From the NCBI GenBank assembly GCA_001414325.1, contig LLKB01000005.1, positions 357,060 to 421,059 of the forward strand: a stretch of DNA of 64,000 bases. Direction: 5' to 3'. The notes beneath the pieces were generated by a model. That model made no database searches. It had not been told where the DNA came from and was given only the letters and a program-made list of their open reading frames with translations. The translations under genes were made by a program, and so were the position numbers. Shown here piece by piece: positions 44,601-52,844 of this stretch. The first letter of the stretch is position 1. Each line of letters starts with the position of its first letter. The DNA is from Butyribacter intestini (GTDB lineage: Bacteria; Bacillota; Clostridia; Lachnospirales; Lachnospiraceae).

Positions 44601-44895
44601 CGTCTGTAAACACACTCTGTGACCAGAGCAGGAAACAGTTCATATCAGTCTCATTTCCCTTATATATTGCCGCTGCTATAAGTCTTATGAGCAATGCAAC
44701 TGCAAACAGAAATATAAATATCATAAATCCTGTTTTTGCATCAGCCGCACCATATGACACAGCAGACTCCTTTTTACCTGAGCCATTTTTCCCGCCATAT
44801 GCGGCTTCCTTTCCTCTGATAAAGCTGCATACCGGCTTGTAGCATAAAAGCATTGCAATCAGTCCGGCTATCGCAACAAAATTAATAGCTGCCAT
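41680..44895 (-). CDS. Fused double GT-C glycosyltransferase with discoidin-like middle domain (PMT family)
   Basis: 1,071 residues. The N-terminal half (about 1-470) is a polytopic GT-C-type transferase (acidic loop near ETDMNCFLLWSQSVF, then HDYPPGYMYILYVVG). A soluble middle region (about 510-640; VTLDMGQDVTVAKLWDFLG, YFRISPSANNGEDSIMELVL) looks like an F5/8-type carbohydrate-binding domain. The C-terminal half is a dolichyl-phosphate-mannose-protein mannosyltransferase (PMT) with FDEIYHARTAYEMI and ENTHPPLGKVIMA. It would use lipid-linked sugars on the outer face of the membrane. Follows the rhomboid-like gene by 12 bp; AAGGAG precedes ATG. Protein O-glycosylation is inferred. Confidence 0.85.
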   Translation of the reverse strand: MAAINFVAIAGLIAMLLCYKPVCSFIRGKEAAYGGKNGSGKKESAVSYGAADAKTGFMIFIFLFAVALLIRLIAAAIYKGNETDMNCFLLWSQSVFTDGLKKFYLSDSFHDYPPGYMYILYVVGAIRALFSWAWDSTASIVLTKMPAIIADMVTGWLIYKIACKRMRETGAALVSALYLLCPMIILDSAVWGQTDSVFTVFMLLMCYLISEKKLILSYFVFAIGILIKPQSLFFTPVLICGIIDQVFLEDFNWKKFFKNLGLGVAAILMIGVLMIPFGFSEALKQYTGTLGSYEYASINAYNFWNMLGLNWSSQYDKLLGIQYKTWGTIAIILTVIVALIISYRCKKNSGKYYYIGGFVVTVVFAFAVRMHERYLFPAMVMFIAAFAVRLRKEIYILYSLICAVVFYNAAYVLFIYDVNNFDPKAPIPIAISIGLLLTVAYMVYVTAKTYFAPANEGQEIKAVSEQLEKEREEKKTDKVKQSPIKKSGILAKMTKRDFIALGVITLVYAVIAFARLGEMNAPQTPYSVVKEGTVTLDMGQDVTVAKLWDFLGYQNNPTYYIEYTSDPNGAWTTLCGEGSEWDAGSVFKWNEKDINVTARYFRISPSANNGEDSIMELVLTDADGNKLTPVNSGQYAALFDEQDLFEGRATNLNGTYFDEIYHARTAYEMIHHLYCYENTHPPLGKVIMAVGVLIFGMCPFGWRFMGTLFGVLMLPVIYNFAKKFFNETWICIVTTLLFAFDFMHFVQTRIATIDVFVTLFIMLSYYFMYCYTKLSFYDTPLKKTFIPLGLCGIAMGLGWASKWTGIYSSAGLCVIFFVQMFKRFREYQYANKNIKGSSDGIEHKYIADNFYKLFMKTIGFCCIFFVVIPVIIYVLSYIPFSDGTDRGLITKVIEAQKTMFNYHSALKDSHPYSSRWYQWPIMYRPMWYYSGVTANDLREGISAFGNPLVWWAGIPAFIYMLYLIYKDRDKKAAFLTLGYMSQYAPWLLVTRTVFIYHYFPSVPFITVMLGYSFYNIVRYKPKMKKFVYVYVAVAIGLFALFYPVLSGYPITVDYANKFLKWFSTWVLVQTW

Positions 44896-44907
44896 TTTTT
44901 CTTCTCC

Positions 44908-45813
44908 TTACATAAATTTTTTTACATGCTGATGTGTAAATAAATGATCTGAACAATATTCATAATTGCCGTCACATTTTGAGCAAAATCTGAAATCAAG
45001 ATTTTCATCATCAAGCTCTGTTCTTCCACAAACTGCACAGCGATGTCTTGGTCCTGCTTTCGGTGCACTCGCTTTTTTCTTGAAACTTCTTCGTCTGTGT
45101 ATATCCTTAGGCGAAACTCTCCTATAATTTCTTGTGCTAAAAAAGAATATGAGAAAGTTTGCCATAGCGACTATTATCGCAATCCCCATTGAGATGTAAG
45201 CACCGCCTCCTGTGCTTTGTCCTGCCCTGAAATATATGATTCCATAATAAAAACTCTGGACTACCTGATAGAGCATATATGCTGCGTCAAGAAGTGCAAG
45301 CCACTTTACCTTTATCGGTATGACAAAGTACAGCAAAAACTGCATATCCGGATTTAATGCCGCAAAAGCAAAAAACATCGACCAGTAGATATACTGAAAT
45401 CCCGAATAATAAATCGCACTGTGCAGCGGTGATATATACAATATAAGTGCAGCTATTATATTAAACAGATAGCCGCTTAAGAAATACATATTAAATCTGA
45501 ATGTTCCCCATGCCTGCTCTAAAGATCGTCCAAACAAAAAGAACAACTGAACCTGTATCACAAAAAACAAAATACTGAGTAACATTCCCATTCCACTTGA
45601 AAAACCGTAAGGCTCAATAAGGAATGTAAACAATCTCCATATCTGCCCTCTAAACACTGCTGACATATCAAGACAGAGATAATTATAATATATCCGGGGA
45701 TTTATCATGCCTATGACTGCTCCCGCACAATACAGCACTATAACATATCTGATAAGATCAGGTATCGCATATCTCCCAAACTTTCTTTCAAGTTTATTAA
45801 GAAAATTGTTCAT
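44908..45813 (-). CDS. Rhomboid-like membrane protein with C-terminal zinc finger, catalytic residues not seen
   Basis: 301 residues with about six membrane segments. The loop FRGQIWRLFTFLI matches the rhomboid/Derlin-type GQxWRLxTF signature. The rhomboid active-site GxS and distal His are not evident (segments read SGYLFNIIAALILYI and ...GGGAYISMGIAI), so it is probably a non-protease relative. A basic linker leads to a zinc-finger tail with Cys pairs (CAVCGRTE, FCSKCDGNYEYCSDH, then HQH). The ATG at 45813 is used; AAAGGA is 12 nt upstream. First gene of the operon with the double glycosyltransferase, suggesting a folding or targeting partner. Confidence 0.7.
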   Translation of the reverse strand: MNNFLNKLERKFGRYAIPDLIRYVIVLYCAGAVIGMINPRIYYNYLCLDMSAVFRGQIWRLFTFLIEPYGFSSGMGMLLSILFFVIQVQLFFLFGRSLEQAWGTFRFNMYFLSGYLFNIIAALILYISPLHSAIYYSGFQYIYWSMFFAFAALNPDMQFLLYFVIPIKVKWLALLDAAYMLYQVVQSFYYGIIYFRAGQSTGGGAYISMGIAIIVAMANFLIFFFSTRNYRRVSPKDIHRRRSFKKKASAPKAGPRHRCAVCGRTELDDENLDFRFCSKCDGNYEYCSDHLFTHQHVKKFM

Positions 45814-45902
45814 AAAATCAAAATATCCTTTCAAAATGTATATTCAGATGCCTATTGCAAAAAACATAAACTTTGCAATATATTAGTAAACATCATGCTT
45901 TG

Positions 45903-45931
45903 ATTATAGTTATCGTTTATGCCTTTGTCAA
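45903..45931 (-). promoter_or_regulatory. Promoter of the rhomboid-like/glycosyltransferase operon
   Basis: -35 TTGACA (45926-45931), 17-bp spacer, -10 TATAAT (45903-45908): perfect hexamers, about 90 nt before the ATG. Confidence 0.8.
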
Positions 45932-45948
45932 ACTATTCTTTCTATCAA

Positions 45949-46016
45949 TAAAGCAGAGGAAACAACCTATATTGCCATTCACATCTTCGTTGTAAACAAC
46001 AAAATCCCCTGCTTTA
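45949..46016 (-). terminator. Possible terminator of the LysM gene
   Basis: TAAAGCAGAGGA (45949-45960) and TCCCCTGCTTTA (46005-46016) form a 12-bp stem with one mismatch around a long loop. It lies between the LysM stop and the next promoter. No U-run follows the stem. Confidence 0.45.
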
Positions 46017-46048
46017 TAAATATATTTATTATTTTTGATTTTTATTCA

Positions 46049-46864
46049 TTATTTTTCTTTCACAAAATACACAAGTCCCGGCAGGATATAGATGCCTTTT
46101 AAACCATTCTTATTTAAAAATTCATTCAGGTCACAATCAGATTTATTAAACACATCAAACAGCGTATCTCCCGGCTGTGCAACATATTTAACCCATTTAT
46201 CATCATCTGAAGCCTTATTTTCGGACATTCCAGCAGACCTTGCATCCGTCCTTGTTCCCAAAACCTTATCCGGAAGATCCATACTCTCTGACATATCCAT
46301 ACTCTCTGACATATCCATGCTCTCTGACATATCCATATTATCTGACATTCCCATATTTCGTCTGTTTTCTGACATTTCACCTGACATTTCTGTGCTCTGT
46401 CTTGTTCCTGTCATATCATCTAACATTCCCATATTTCGTCCTGTCCTTGTCATATTGTCTGACATTCCTGTGCTCTGTCTTGTTCCTGTCATATTGTCTG
46501 ACATTCCTGTGCTCTGTCTTGTTCCTGCCATATTGTCTGGCATTTCTTTGTTTCGTCTCGTTTCTATCATACCATCTGATACATTAAGATTTCCTGTTAT
46601 GTTATTTTCCACTCCCATACCGTTATTCATACTGCTGTCATTGTCCTCTGACATACCTCTGTTTCCACTGCTGCACGGCTTTTTGCAGCATTTTTTCTTC
46701 ATCGGTATGCATATTGTATCCCCCACATTAAGTCTGTAAACATCTGCATAAGGGTTCGCATGGAGTATCATTGCAAGCGGCACATCATATTTTCTGCTTA
46801 TTCCATATAATGTATCCCCCTGCTTTATGGTGTATGTCATCCCATCACAAGTATCATAATTCAT
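46049..46864 (-). CDS. Two-LysM protein with Met/Ser/Asp-rich tandem repeats
   Basis: 271 residues. An N-terminal LysM (YTIKQGDTLYGISRKYDVPL...NVGDTICIPM, about 11-54) and a C-terminal LysM-like module (YVAQPGDTLFDVFNKSDCDL, about 222-268) bind peptidoglycan-type glycans in this family. Between them are tandem repeats: a 13-residue unit like GTRQSTGMSDNMT, then a 6-residue unit MDMSES three times. There is a Cys-rich KKKCCKKPCSS stretch after the first LysM. No signal peptide, as in LysM spore-coat proteins such as SafA, so a spore-coat role is possible. Repeat number could vary between strains. AGAGG is 6 nt before ATG. Confidence 0.8.
   Translation of the reverse strand: MNYDTCDGMTYTIKQGDTLYGISRKYDVPLAMILHANPYADVYRLNVGDTICIPMKKKCCKKPCSSGNRGMSEDNDSSMNNGMGVENNITGNLNVSDGMIETRRNKEMPDNMAGTRQSTGMSDNMTGTRQSTGMSDNMTRTGRNMGMLDDMTGTRQSTEMSGEMSENRRNMGMSDNMDMSESMDMSESMDMSESMDLPDKVLGTRTDARSAGMSENKASDDDKWVKYVAQPGDTLFDVFNKSDCDLNEFLNKNGLKGIYILPGLVYFVKEK
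46262..46560 (-). repeat. Tandem repeats inside the LysM gene (39-bp and 18-bp units)
   Basis: Degenerate 39-bp units (13 residues, M-S-D-N-M-x-G-T-R-Q-S-T-G) occupy most of the segment; an 18-bp unit (M-D-M-S-E-S) is repeated three times nearly identically at 46275-46330. Both keep the reading frame. Confidence 0.85.
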
Positions 46865-47033
46865 AGAAAACCTCTGCGATATAATAAATATAATAAATAT
46901 GCGTCATAAAACGACCGGCTTCTTCATATTTAATACAAATATCATATTTCATATTTCAAACTTTCTTTATATTATATTCATAAGGATTTAATTTTGACAC
47001 AAAAAATTTAAGACGGCTGTCAGACACTGCCAC

Positions 47034-47062
47034 TTGAAATAAGAAATAGTTTGTCATATAAT
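47034..47062 (+). promoter_or_regulatory. Promoter of the activase operon
   Basis: -35 TTGAAA (47034-47039), 17-bp spacer, -10 TATAAT (47057-47062), about 46 nt before the ATG. AGAGG is 6 nt before the start codon. Confidence 0.8.
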
Positions 47063-47108
47063 AGCAGAATATGGCGACTTTTGGCTATGATATAGAAAGA
47101 GGTACACG

Positions 47109-50100
47109 ATGAAATTAGATTTTAACACACTTGGTATTGATATTGGTTCAACTACTGTTAAGATTGCTATATTGAACAAAGACGGCGAGATAATCTTTTC
47201 AGATTATCAGAGACATTATGCCAACATTCAGGAAACTTTGGCTAAAATCATAGATGAAGCATATGAGGAGTTTGGAGATATACCTGTCTCACCTATGATA
47301 ACCGGTTCAGGCGGACTTACTCTGTCTAAGCATATGGAAATTCCTTTTGTACAGGAAGTAGTAGCCGTCGCTACATCTTTAAAAGACTATGCACCAAGAA
47401 CTGATGTTGCAATAGAGCTTGGTGGCGAGGATGCAAAGATAATCTATTTTACCGGCGGTATCGACCAACGTATGAACGGCATATGTGCAGGCGGTACAGG
47501 TTCATTTATCGACCAAATGGCTACTCTTTTAAAGACTGATGCCGCAGGTCTTAATGAATACGCTAAAAATTATAAGGCTATATATCCTATCGCCGCAAGA
47601 TGCGGTGTATTTGCAAAAACAGATATTCAGCCTCTTATAAATGAAGGTGCAACTAAGGAAGACCTTTCCGCATCCATCTTTCAGGCGGTCGTAAACCAGA
47701 CTATAAGCGGACTTGCCTGTGGTAAACCTATAAAAGGAAATGTTGCTTTCCTTGGTGGTCCACTTCATTTCCTTACTGAGCTTAAACAGGCATTTATAAG
47801 AACGCTCGGACTTGAGGGAGATGCCATAATCGCACCTGAGCACTCACATCTTTTCGCCGCATCCGGTGCTGCAATGAATGCCCATGCAGATGTGCAGTCC
47901 TCTCTCGGAGAGTTAAAAGAAAAACTTTCACATAAAATAGAACTTGAATTTGAAGTAACAAGAATGGAGCCTTTGTTTGCTTCTGAAAAAGAATACGAAG
48001 ATTTCACTGAAAGACATAACAAACACAATGTGAGGAAAGGTGATTTTGCATCATATAAAGGTGACCTTTTCTTAGGTATAGATGCCGGTTCGACTACAAC
48101 AAAAGTCGCAGTTATCGGCGACGATGGTTCATTATTATACTCATTTTATAGCAGCAACAACGGAAGTCCGTTAAAGACTGCATTAAAAGCAATGAAAGAT
48201 ATATACTCAAAAATGCCTGAGGGTGCAAGAATAGTACGCTCATGCTCAACCGGTTATGGTGAGGCACTTCTTAAATCAGCACTTCTTCTTGACGAGGGCG
48301 AAGTAGAAACTGTCGCACATTATACTGCTGCCGCATTCTTTGACCCTAATGTAGACTGTATTCTTGATATAGGCGGTCAGGATATGAAATGTATCAAGAT
48401 AAAAAATAACTCGGTCGACAAAGTCCAGTTAAATGAAGCCTGCTCATCGGGTTGTGGCTCATTTATCGAAACTTTTGCAAAATCACTCAACTATGAGGTA
48501 GCTGACTTTGCAAAGATAGCTTTATTTGCCGAAAATCCTATTGACCTCGGTTCAAGATGCACGGTATTTATGAACTCAAAAGTCAAGCAGGCACAGAAAG
48601 AGGGAGCAAGTGTTGCCGACATTTCAGCCGGACTTGCATACTCCGTTATCAAAAATGCACTGCTTAAAGTTATCAAACTTACAGACCCTAAAGACCTCGG
48701 AAAACAGGTAGTCGTTCAGGGCGGTACTTTCTACAATGATGCCGTACTCAGAAGTTTTGAGCGTATATCAGGCTGTGAAGCGATAAGACCTGACATAGCA
48801 GGTATCATGGGTGCTTTCGGTGCAGCACTTATCGCAAAAGACAGATATACGGGACAGAAAAGCACAATGCTTTCATTTAAGGAAATAAATGAGCTTCGTT
48901 TTAAAACATCAATGACGAGATGTCAGGGATGTATAAACCATTGTCTGCTCACGGTAAATGAATTTACGGGTGACCGCAAGTTTATTTCAGGAAACCGCTG
49001 TGAGAAAGGACTCGGACTTGAAAAGAACAAAGAACAGATTCCAAATCTTTTTGAATATAAAAATGAGCGTGTATTCAGACATTACAAACCACTTAAAAAG
49101 GCTGATGCCCCTAGAGGAGTTGTCGGAATCCCACGCGTATTAAATATGTACGAAAATTATCCATTCTGGTTCACATTCTTCACAAAACTCGGTTACAGTG
49201 TAAAACTTTCTCCTGTATCAAGCAGAAAGATTTATGAACTCGGTATCGAGTCGATTCCAAGTGAGTCGGAATGTTATCCTGCAAAACTCGCACACGGTCA
49301 TGTTACATGGCTTATAAGACAGGGACTTGAATACATATTCTACCCTTGTATTCCTTATGAGCGTGTCGAAGTGCCTGACGCAGGAAACCACTACAACTGC
49401 CCTATCGTCACATCCTACGGTGAAAATATAAAAAACAATATTGAGGAATTGCGTGATGATAAGATAAAATACCAGAATCCGTTTATCTCTCTTGAGAGTG
49501 AGGAAATACTTACAAAGCGTCTTGTGGATTTCTTCCGTAAAGAAAACGGTATCCCTGCCGCTGAGATAAAAGCAGCAGCACACGAGGGCTGGCTTGAAAT
49601 GCAGGCTGTTCGTGAAGATATGACCAAAAAGGGAAAAGAGGTACTTCAATATCTCAAAGAAACAGGCAGACACGGCATCGTGCTCGCAGGCCGCCCATAC
49701 CACAGCGACCCTGAGATAAACCATGGTATTCCTGACCTTATCACATCATACGGTGTTGCAGTTCTCACAGAGGACAGCATTTCAGAACTTTCCGAGGTTG
49801 ACCGTCCTACTATCGTAATGGATCAGTGGATGTATCATTCAAGACTGTATAAGGCAGCTTCATTTGTTGCCAAAAATGACAATCTTGACCTTATACAGTT
49901 AAACTCATTTGGCTGCGGTCTTGATGCCGTTACAACAGACCAGGTGAACGACATTCTCACAAAACAAAATAAGATATACACTGTATTAAAGATAGATGAA
50001 GTAAACAACTTAGGTGCGGCAAGAATCCGTATCCGTTCACTCCTCGCCGCCGTAAAAGACAGGGAACGCAAAAAAATCGAGGCTAAGCGTGTTGACACTG

Positions 50101-51359
50101 CACACCACAGAGTTATATTCACGGAACAGATGAGAAAAGACTACACGATACTCGTACCTGATATGTCTCCTATCCACTTTGAGATACTCGAATCTGCACT
50201 TGCTTCCTGCGGTTACAATGTAGAGGTATTAAAGGCAGACAGCAAATGTATAGATTACGGTCTTAAATATGTAAACAATGATGCGTGCTATCCGTCACTT
50301 ATCGTTGTAGGACAGTTTATGCAGGCACTTTTGTCAGGAAAATACGACCTTCACAAAGTTGCCCTTATCATCACGCAGACAGGTGGCGGCTGCCGTGCAA
50401 CAAACTATATAGGATTTATCAGACGTGCACTCGAAAAAGCTGGAATGGGTTATATCCCTGTCATCTCAATGAGTGCCGGAATTGAGAAAAATCCAGGCTT
50501 AAAGGTAAATCTCGAAATGGCAAACAAGGCACTCCAGGCACTTATATACGGTGATGTGTTCATGCGTGTGCTCTACAAGACAAGACCTTACGAAAAAGTA
50601 AAAGGCTCTGCAAATGCACTCCATGAAAAATGGAAAAAGATTGCTATCGAGTCAGTTAAAAAGGCAAATAAGAAGCAATTTAAGAAAAACATCCAGAATA
50701 TCGTTAAGGAATTTGATGAACTTGAACTTGTTGACATAAAGAAGCCAAAAGTAGGTATTGTAGGTGAGATACTTGTTAAATTCATGCCGCTTGCAAACAA
50801 CTTTATAGTTGAGCTTCTCGAAGAAGAAGGTGCAGAAGCCGTATGCCCGGATCTTATCGACTTCTTTATGTATAGCTTATACAACGCAAACTTTAAGGCT
50901 GAATACCTCGGCAAGAAAAAATCAAGTGCGAAGATAAACAATTTCCTTATATGGTTTATCGAAAGATACCGTAAATGTGCAAATGACGCACTTGCCGCAA
51001 GCAAACGCTTCCACCCTACCGTTCCGATTCAGAAACTTGCAGAATACGCTTCACCTATCGTATCATGTGGTAATCAGACAGGTGAGGGATGGTTCCTTAC
51101 GGGTGAGATGATAGAACTTATAAAATCAGGCGTTCCAAACATAGTCTGCACACAGCCGTTTGGCTGTCTGCCTAACCATGTCGTAGGTAAAGGTGTAATA
51201 AAGGAACTCCGTCACCAGTACCCTGACTCAAACATTGTAGCAGTTGACTACGATCCGGGAGCAAGCGAGGTAAACCAGCTTAACAGAATTAAACTTATGC
51301 TCTCAACTGCCGGAAAAAACCTGATTGCAGAATCAAAAGATAATGAAGAAACAGCTTAA
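47109..51359 (+). CDS. Acyl-CoA dehydratase activase-like protein (BcrAD/BadFG ATPases + DUF2229)
   Basis: 1,416 residues. Two actin-fold ATPase modules of the HgdC/BadF type: [19 protein letters not shown] (about 7-25) with [15 protein letters not shown], and [20 protein letters not shown] (about 320) with [17 protein letters not shown]. Then a Cys motif [11 protein letters not shown] (about 605-615), a DUF2229 domain ([33 protein letters not shown]) and an HgdB-like C-terminal region ([48 protein letters not shown]). Known activators use ATP and a 4Fe-4S cluster to inject an electron into 2-hydroxyacyl-CoA dehydratase; these giant versions are widespread in Clostridia with unknown substrate. 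No dehydratase subunit genes are adjacent. Confidence 0.92.
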   Translation: MKLDFNTLGIDIGSTTVKIAILNKDGEIIFSDYQRHYANIQETLAKIIDEAYEEFGDIPVSPMITGSGGLTLSKHMEIPFVQEVVAVATSLKDYAPRTDVAIELGGEDAKIIYFTGGIDQRMNGICAGGTGSFIDQMATLLKTDAAGLNEYAKNYKAIYPIAARCGVFAKTDIQPLINEGATKEDLSASIFQAVVNQTISGLACGKPIKGNVAFLGGPLHFLTELKQAFIRTLGLEGDAIIAPEHSHLFAASGAAMNAHADVQSSLGELKEKLSHKIELEFEVTRMEPLFASEKEYEDFTERHNKHNVRKGDFASYKGDLFLGIDAGSTTTKVAVIGDDGSLLYSFYSSNNGSPLKTALKAMKDIYSKMPEGARIVRSCSTGYGEALLKSALLLDEGEVETVAHYTAAAFFDPNVDCILDIGGQDMKCIKIKNNSVDKVQLNEACSSGCGSFIETFAKSLNYEVADFAKIALFAENPIDLGSRCTVFMNSKVKQAQKEGASVADISAGLAYSVIKNALLKVIKLTDPKDLGKQVVVQGGTFYNDAVLRSFERISGCEAIRPDIAGIMGAFGAALIAKDRYTGQKSTMLSFKEINELRFKTSMTRCQGCINHCLLTVNEFTGDRKFISGNRCEKGLGLEKNKEQIPNLFEYKNERVFRHYKPLKKADAPRGVVGIPRVLNMYENYPFWFTFFTKLGYSVKLSPVSSRKIYELGIESIPSESECYPAKLAHGHVTWLIRQGLEYIFYPCIPYERVEVPDAGNHYNCPIVTSYGENIKNNIEELRDDKIKYQNPFISLESEEILTKRLVDFFRKENGIPAAEIKAAAHEGWLEMQAVREDMTKKGKEVLQYLKETGRHGIVLAGRPYHSDPEINHGIPDLITSYGVAVLTEDSISELSEVDRPTIVMDQWMYHSRLYKAASFVAKNDNLDLIQLNSFGCGLDAVTTDQVNDILTKQNKIYTVLKIDEVNNLGAARIRIRSLLAAVKDRERKKIEAKRVDTAHHRVIFTEQMRKDYTILVPDMSPIHFEILESALASCGYNVEVLKADSKCIDYGLKYVNNDACYPSLIVVGQFMQALLSGKYDLHKVALIITQTGGGCRATNYIGFIRRALEKAGMGYIPVISMSAGIEKNPGLKVNLEMANKALQALIYGDVFMRVLYKTRPYEKVKGSANALHEKWKKIAIESVKKANKKQFKKNIQNIVKEFDELELVDIKKPKVGIVGEILVKFMPLANNFIVELLEEEGAEAVCPDLIDFFMYSLYNANFKAEYLGKKKSSAKINNFLIWFIERYRKCANDALAASKRFHPTVPIQKLAEYASPIVSCGNQTGEGWFLTGEMIELIKSGVPNIVCTQPFGCLPNHVVGKGVIKELRHQYPDSNIVAVDYDPGASEVNQLNRIKLMLSTAGKNLIAESKDNEETA

Positions 51360-51374
51360 AAACGGAGTTTTCTA

Positions 51375-52691
51375 ATGAATATACTGATTTGCAGATGGGA
51401 TATTTTCGTATATCCCGATATACTGGATACTATGAAAAATGAGGGACATCTTTGTGATGTCCTTGATTTTTCTGCAATAAAAATGAGTGATGAAGATATT
51501 GCATCTTTTTCCAAAGTGCTTGAAGATAAATTATGTGAAAAAACATCAGAAAAAGAAACAAAATATGATGCTGTTTTTTCAGTAAATTTTTTTTCATATA
51601 TAGCTGAGGTCTGCCACAGACAAAACATCCGTTATATATGTTACAATGTAGACTCTCCTCTTTTAAATATGCAGCATCCGTCAGTAAATTACAAAACCAA
51701 CTGTATATATACATTTGACAGCAGTGAAGAAAAACATTTTAACAATAAGGGAACAGATACCGTTCATTACCTGCCACTATGCACTAATACAAAGCGTGTG
51801 CAGGCACTTATTGAAAGCAGTCACCATATATCAGATTTAACAGACAATTACTTTATAAAACCAAAAATGTCTGAGTCGACTGCATACGAAAATGTTACTA
51901 TAAAAAACACAAATTTAAAACAAACAGAAAATTATACAGTTACAAAGTCTGAATACACAAAAAGCTATAAATATAAGTACGATATTTCATTCGTGGGAAA
52001 TCTCTACGATAAAAACCGCTATGACGAAATGGAGCATATACTCCCCGACTACCTCTGCGGCTACATGGATGCCGCTATCGAAGCACAATTAAATGTAAGT
52101 GGAGGTAATCTCTTAAAAAATATGCTCACACCTGAAATCATTGATATGCTCTTGAAATATACAGATATAAAAACGAGCACACAATCCCATGCGGATTTAA
52201 AATTCCACTTTGCAACAAGTGTACTCTCACACAAAGCAGCCGCTAAAATGCGTACAATGACACTTAACAGGCTTGCCATGAAATATCCTAAGAATGTCCA
52301 TCTTTTCACAACAAGCGACACCTCTGCCCTCTTTCCCACGCTCATAACACATAAAGCCGTGGATTATCTTTTAAAAGCACCGCTTGTTTTTGCAAGTTCT
52401 AAAATAAATATAAACATGACAGCACCAAATATCGAAACCGGAATACCTTTAAGAGTATTTGATATACTCGGAGCGGGCGGCTTTCTCATTACTGACTGGA
52501 GAGAGGATTTAAAAGACTGTTTCACGATTGGAAAAGACCTTGAAGTTTACGACGGCATAGATGACCTTCTCGAAAAAACGGACTATTATCTGAAACATGA
52601 AGATAAACGGACAGCGATTGCAATGCATGGTCTTAAAACGGTGCAAAGCAGGCATGATTATAGTGTGAGGATTAGGGAGATTCTGGGGTAA
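51375..52691 (+). CDS. CgeB-like glycosyltransferase (DUF3880 domain)
   Basis: 438 residues. The N-terminal half resembles DUF3880 (WDIFVYPDILDTMKNEGH, VFSVNFFSYIAEVCHRQNI, RYICYNVDSPLLNM) and the C-terminal half a GT4-like domain (DISFVGNLYDKNRYDEM, KININMTAPNIETGIPLRVF, DILGAGGFLITDWREDL, EVYDGIDDLLEKTDYYL). Bacillus CgeB is a spore-surface glycosyltransferase; in anaerobes similar proteins glycosylate surface or flagellar structures. It starts 15 bp after the activase gene, probably the same transcript, though a functional link is not evident. Confidence 0.82.
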   Translation: MNILICRWDIFVYPDILDTMKNEGHLCDVLDFSAIKMSDEDIASFSKVLEDKLCEKTSEKETKYDAVFSVNFFSYIAEVCHRQNIRYICYNVDSPLLNMQHPSVNYKTNCIYTFDSSEEKHFNNKGTDTVHYLPLCTNTKRVQALIESSHHISDLTDNYFIKPKMSESTAYENVTIKNTNLKQTENYTVTKSEYTKSYKYKYDISFVGNLYDKNRYDEMEHILPDYLCGYMDAAIEAQLNVSGGNLLKNMLTPEIIDMLLKYTDIKTSTQSHADLKFHFATSVLSHKAAAKMRTMTLNRLAMKYPKNVHLFTTSDTSALFPTLITHKAVDYLLKAPLVFASSKININMTAPNIETGIPLRVFDILGAGGFLITDWREDLKDCFTIGKDLEVYDGIDDLLEKTDYYLKHEDKRTAIAMHGLKTVQSRHDYSVRIREILG

Positions 52692-52844
52692 GAAATACCA
52701 TCAGGAATGCGTAAATTTATATTTACACATCTATTGATTTCACAACACACTTTTTGTATAATTCATTTAAATAATATATTTTTTGACATTTATTAGTTTA
52801 AGTGTTGCCACCATAAATAGTTATAGAAAGGACAGGTGAAATCT

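Noticed and set aside
46092-46739. A 215-codon plus-strand frame with Pro/Ser/Ile repeats
   Set aside because: It is the complement of the LysM gene's in-frame tandem repeats; the minus-strand gene has two recognisable LysM modules and a ribosome site.
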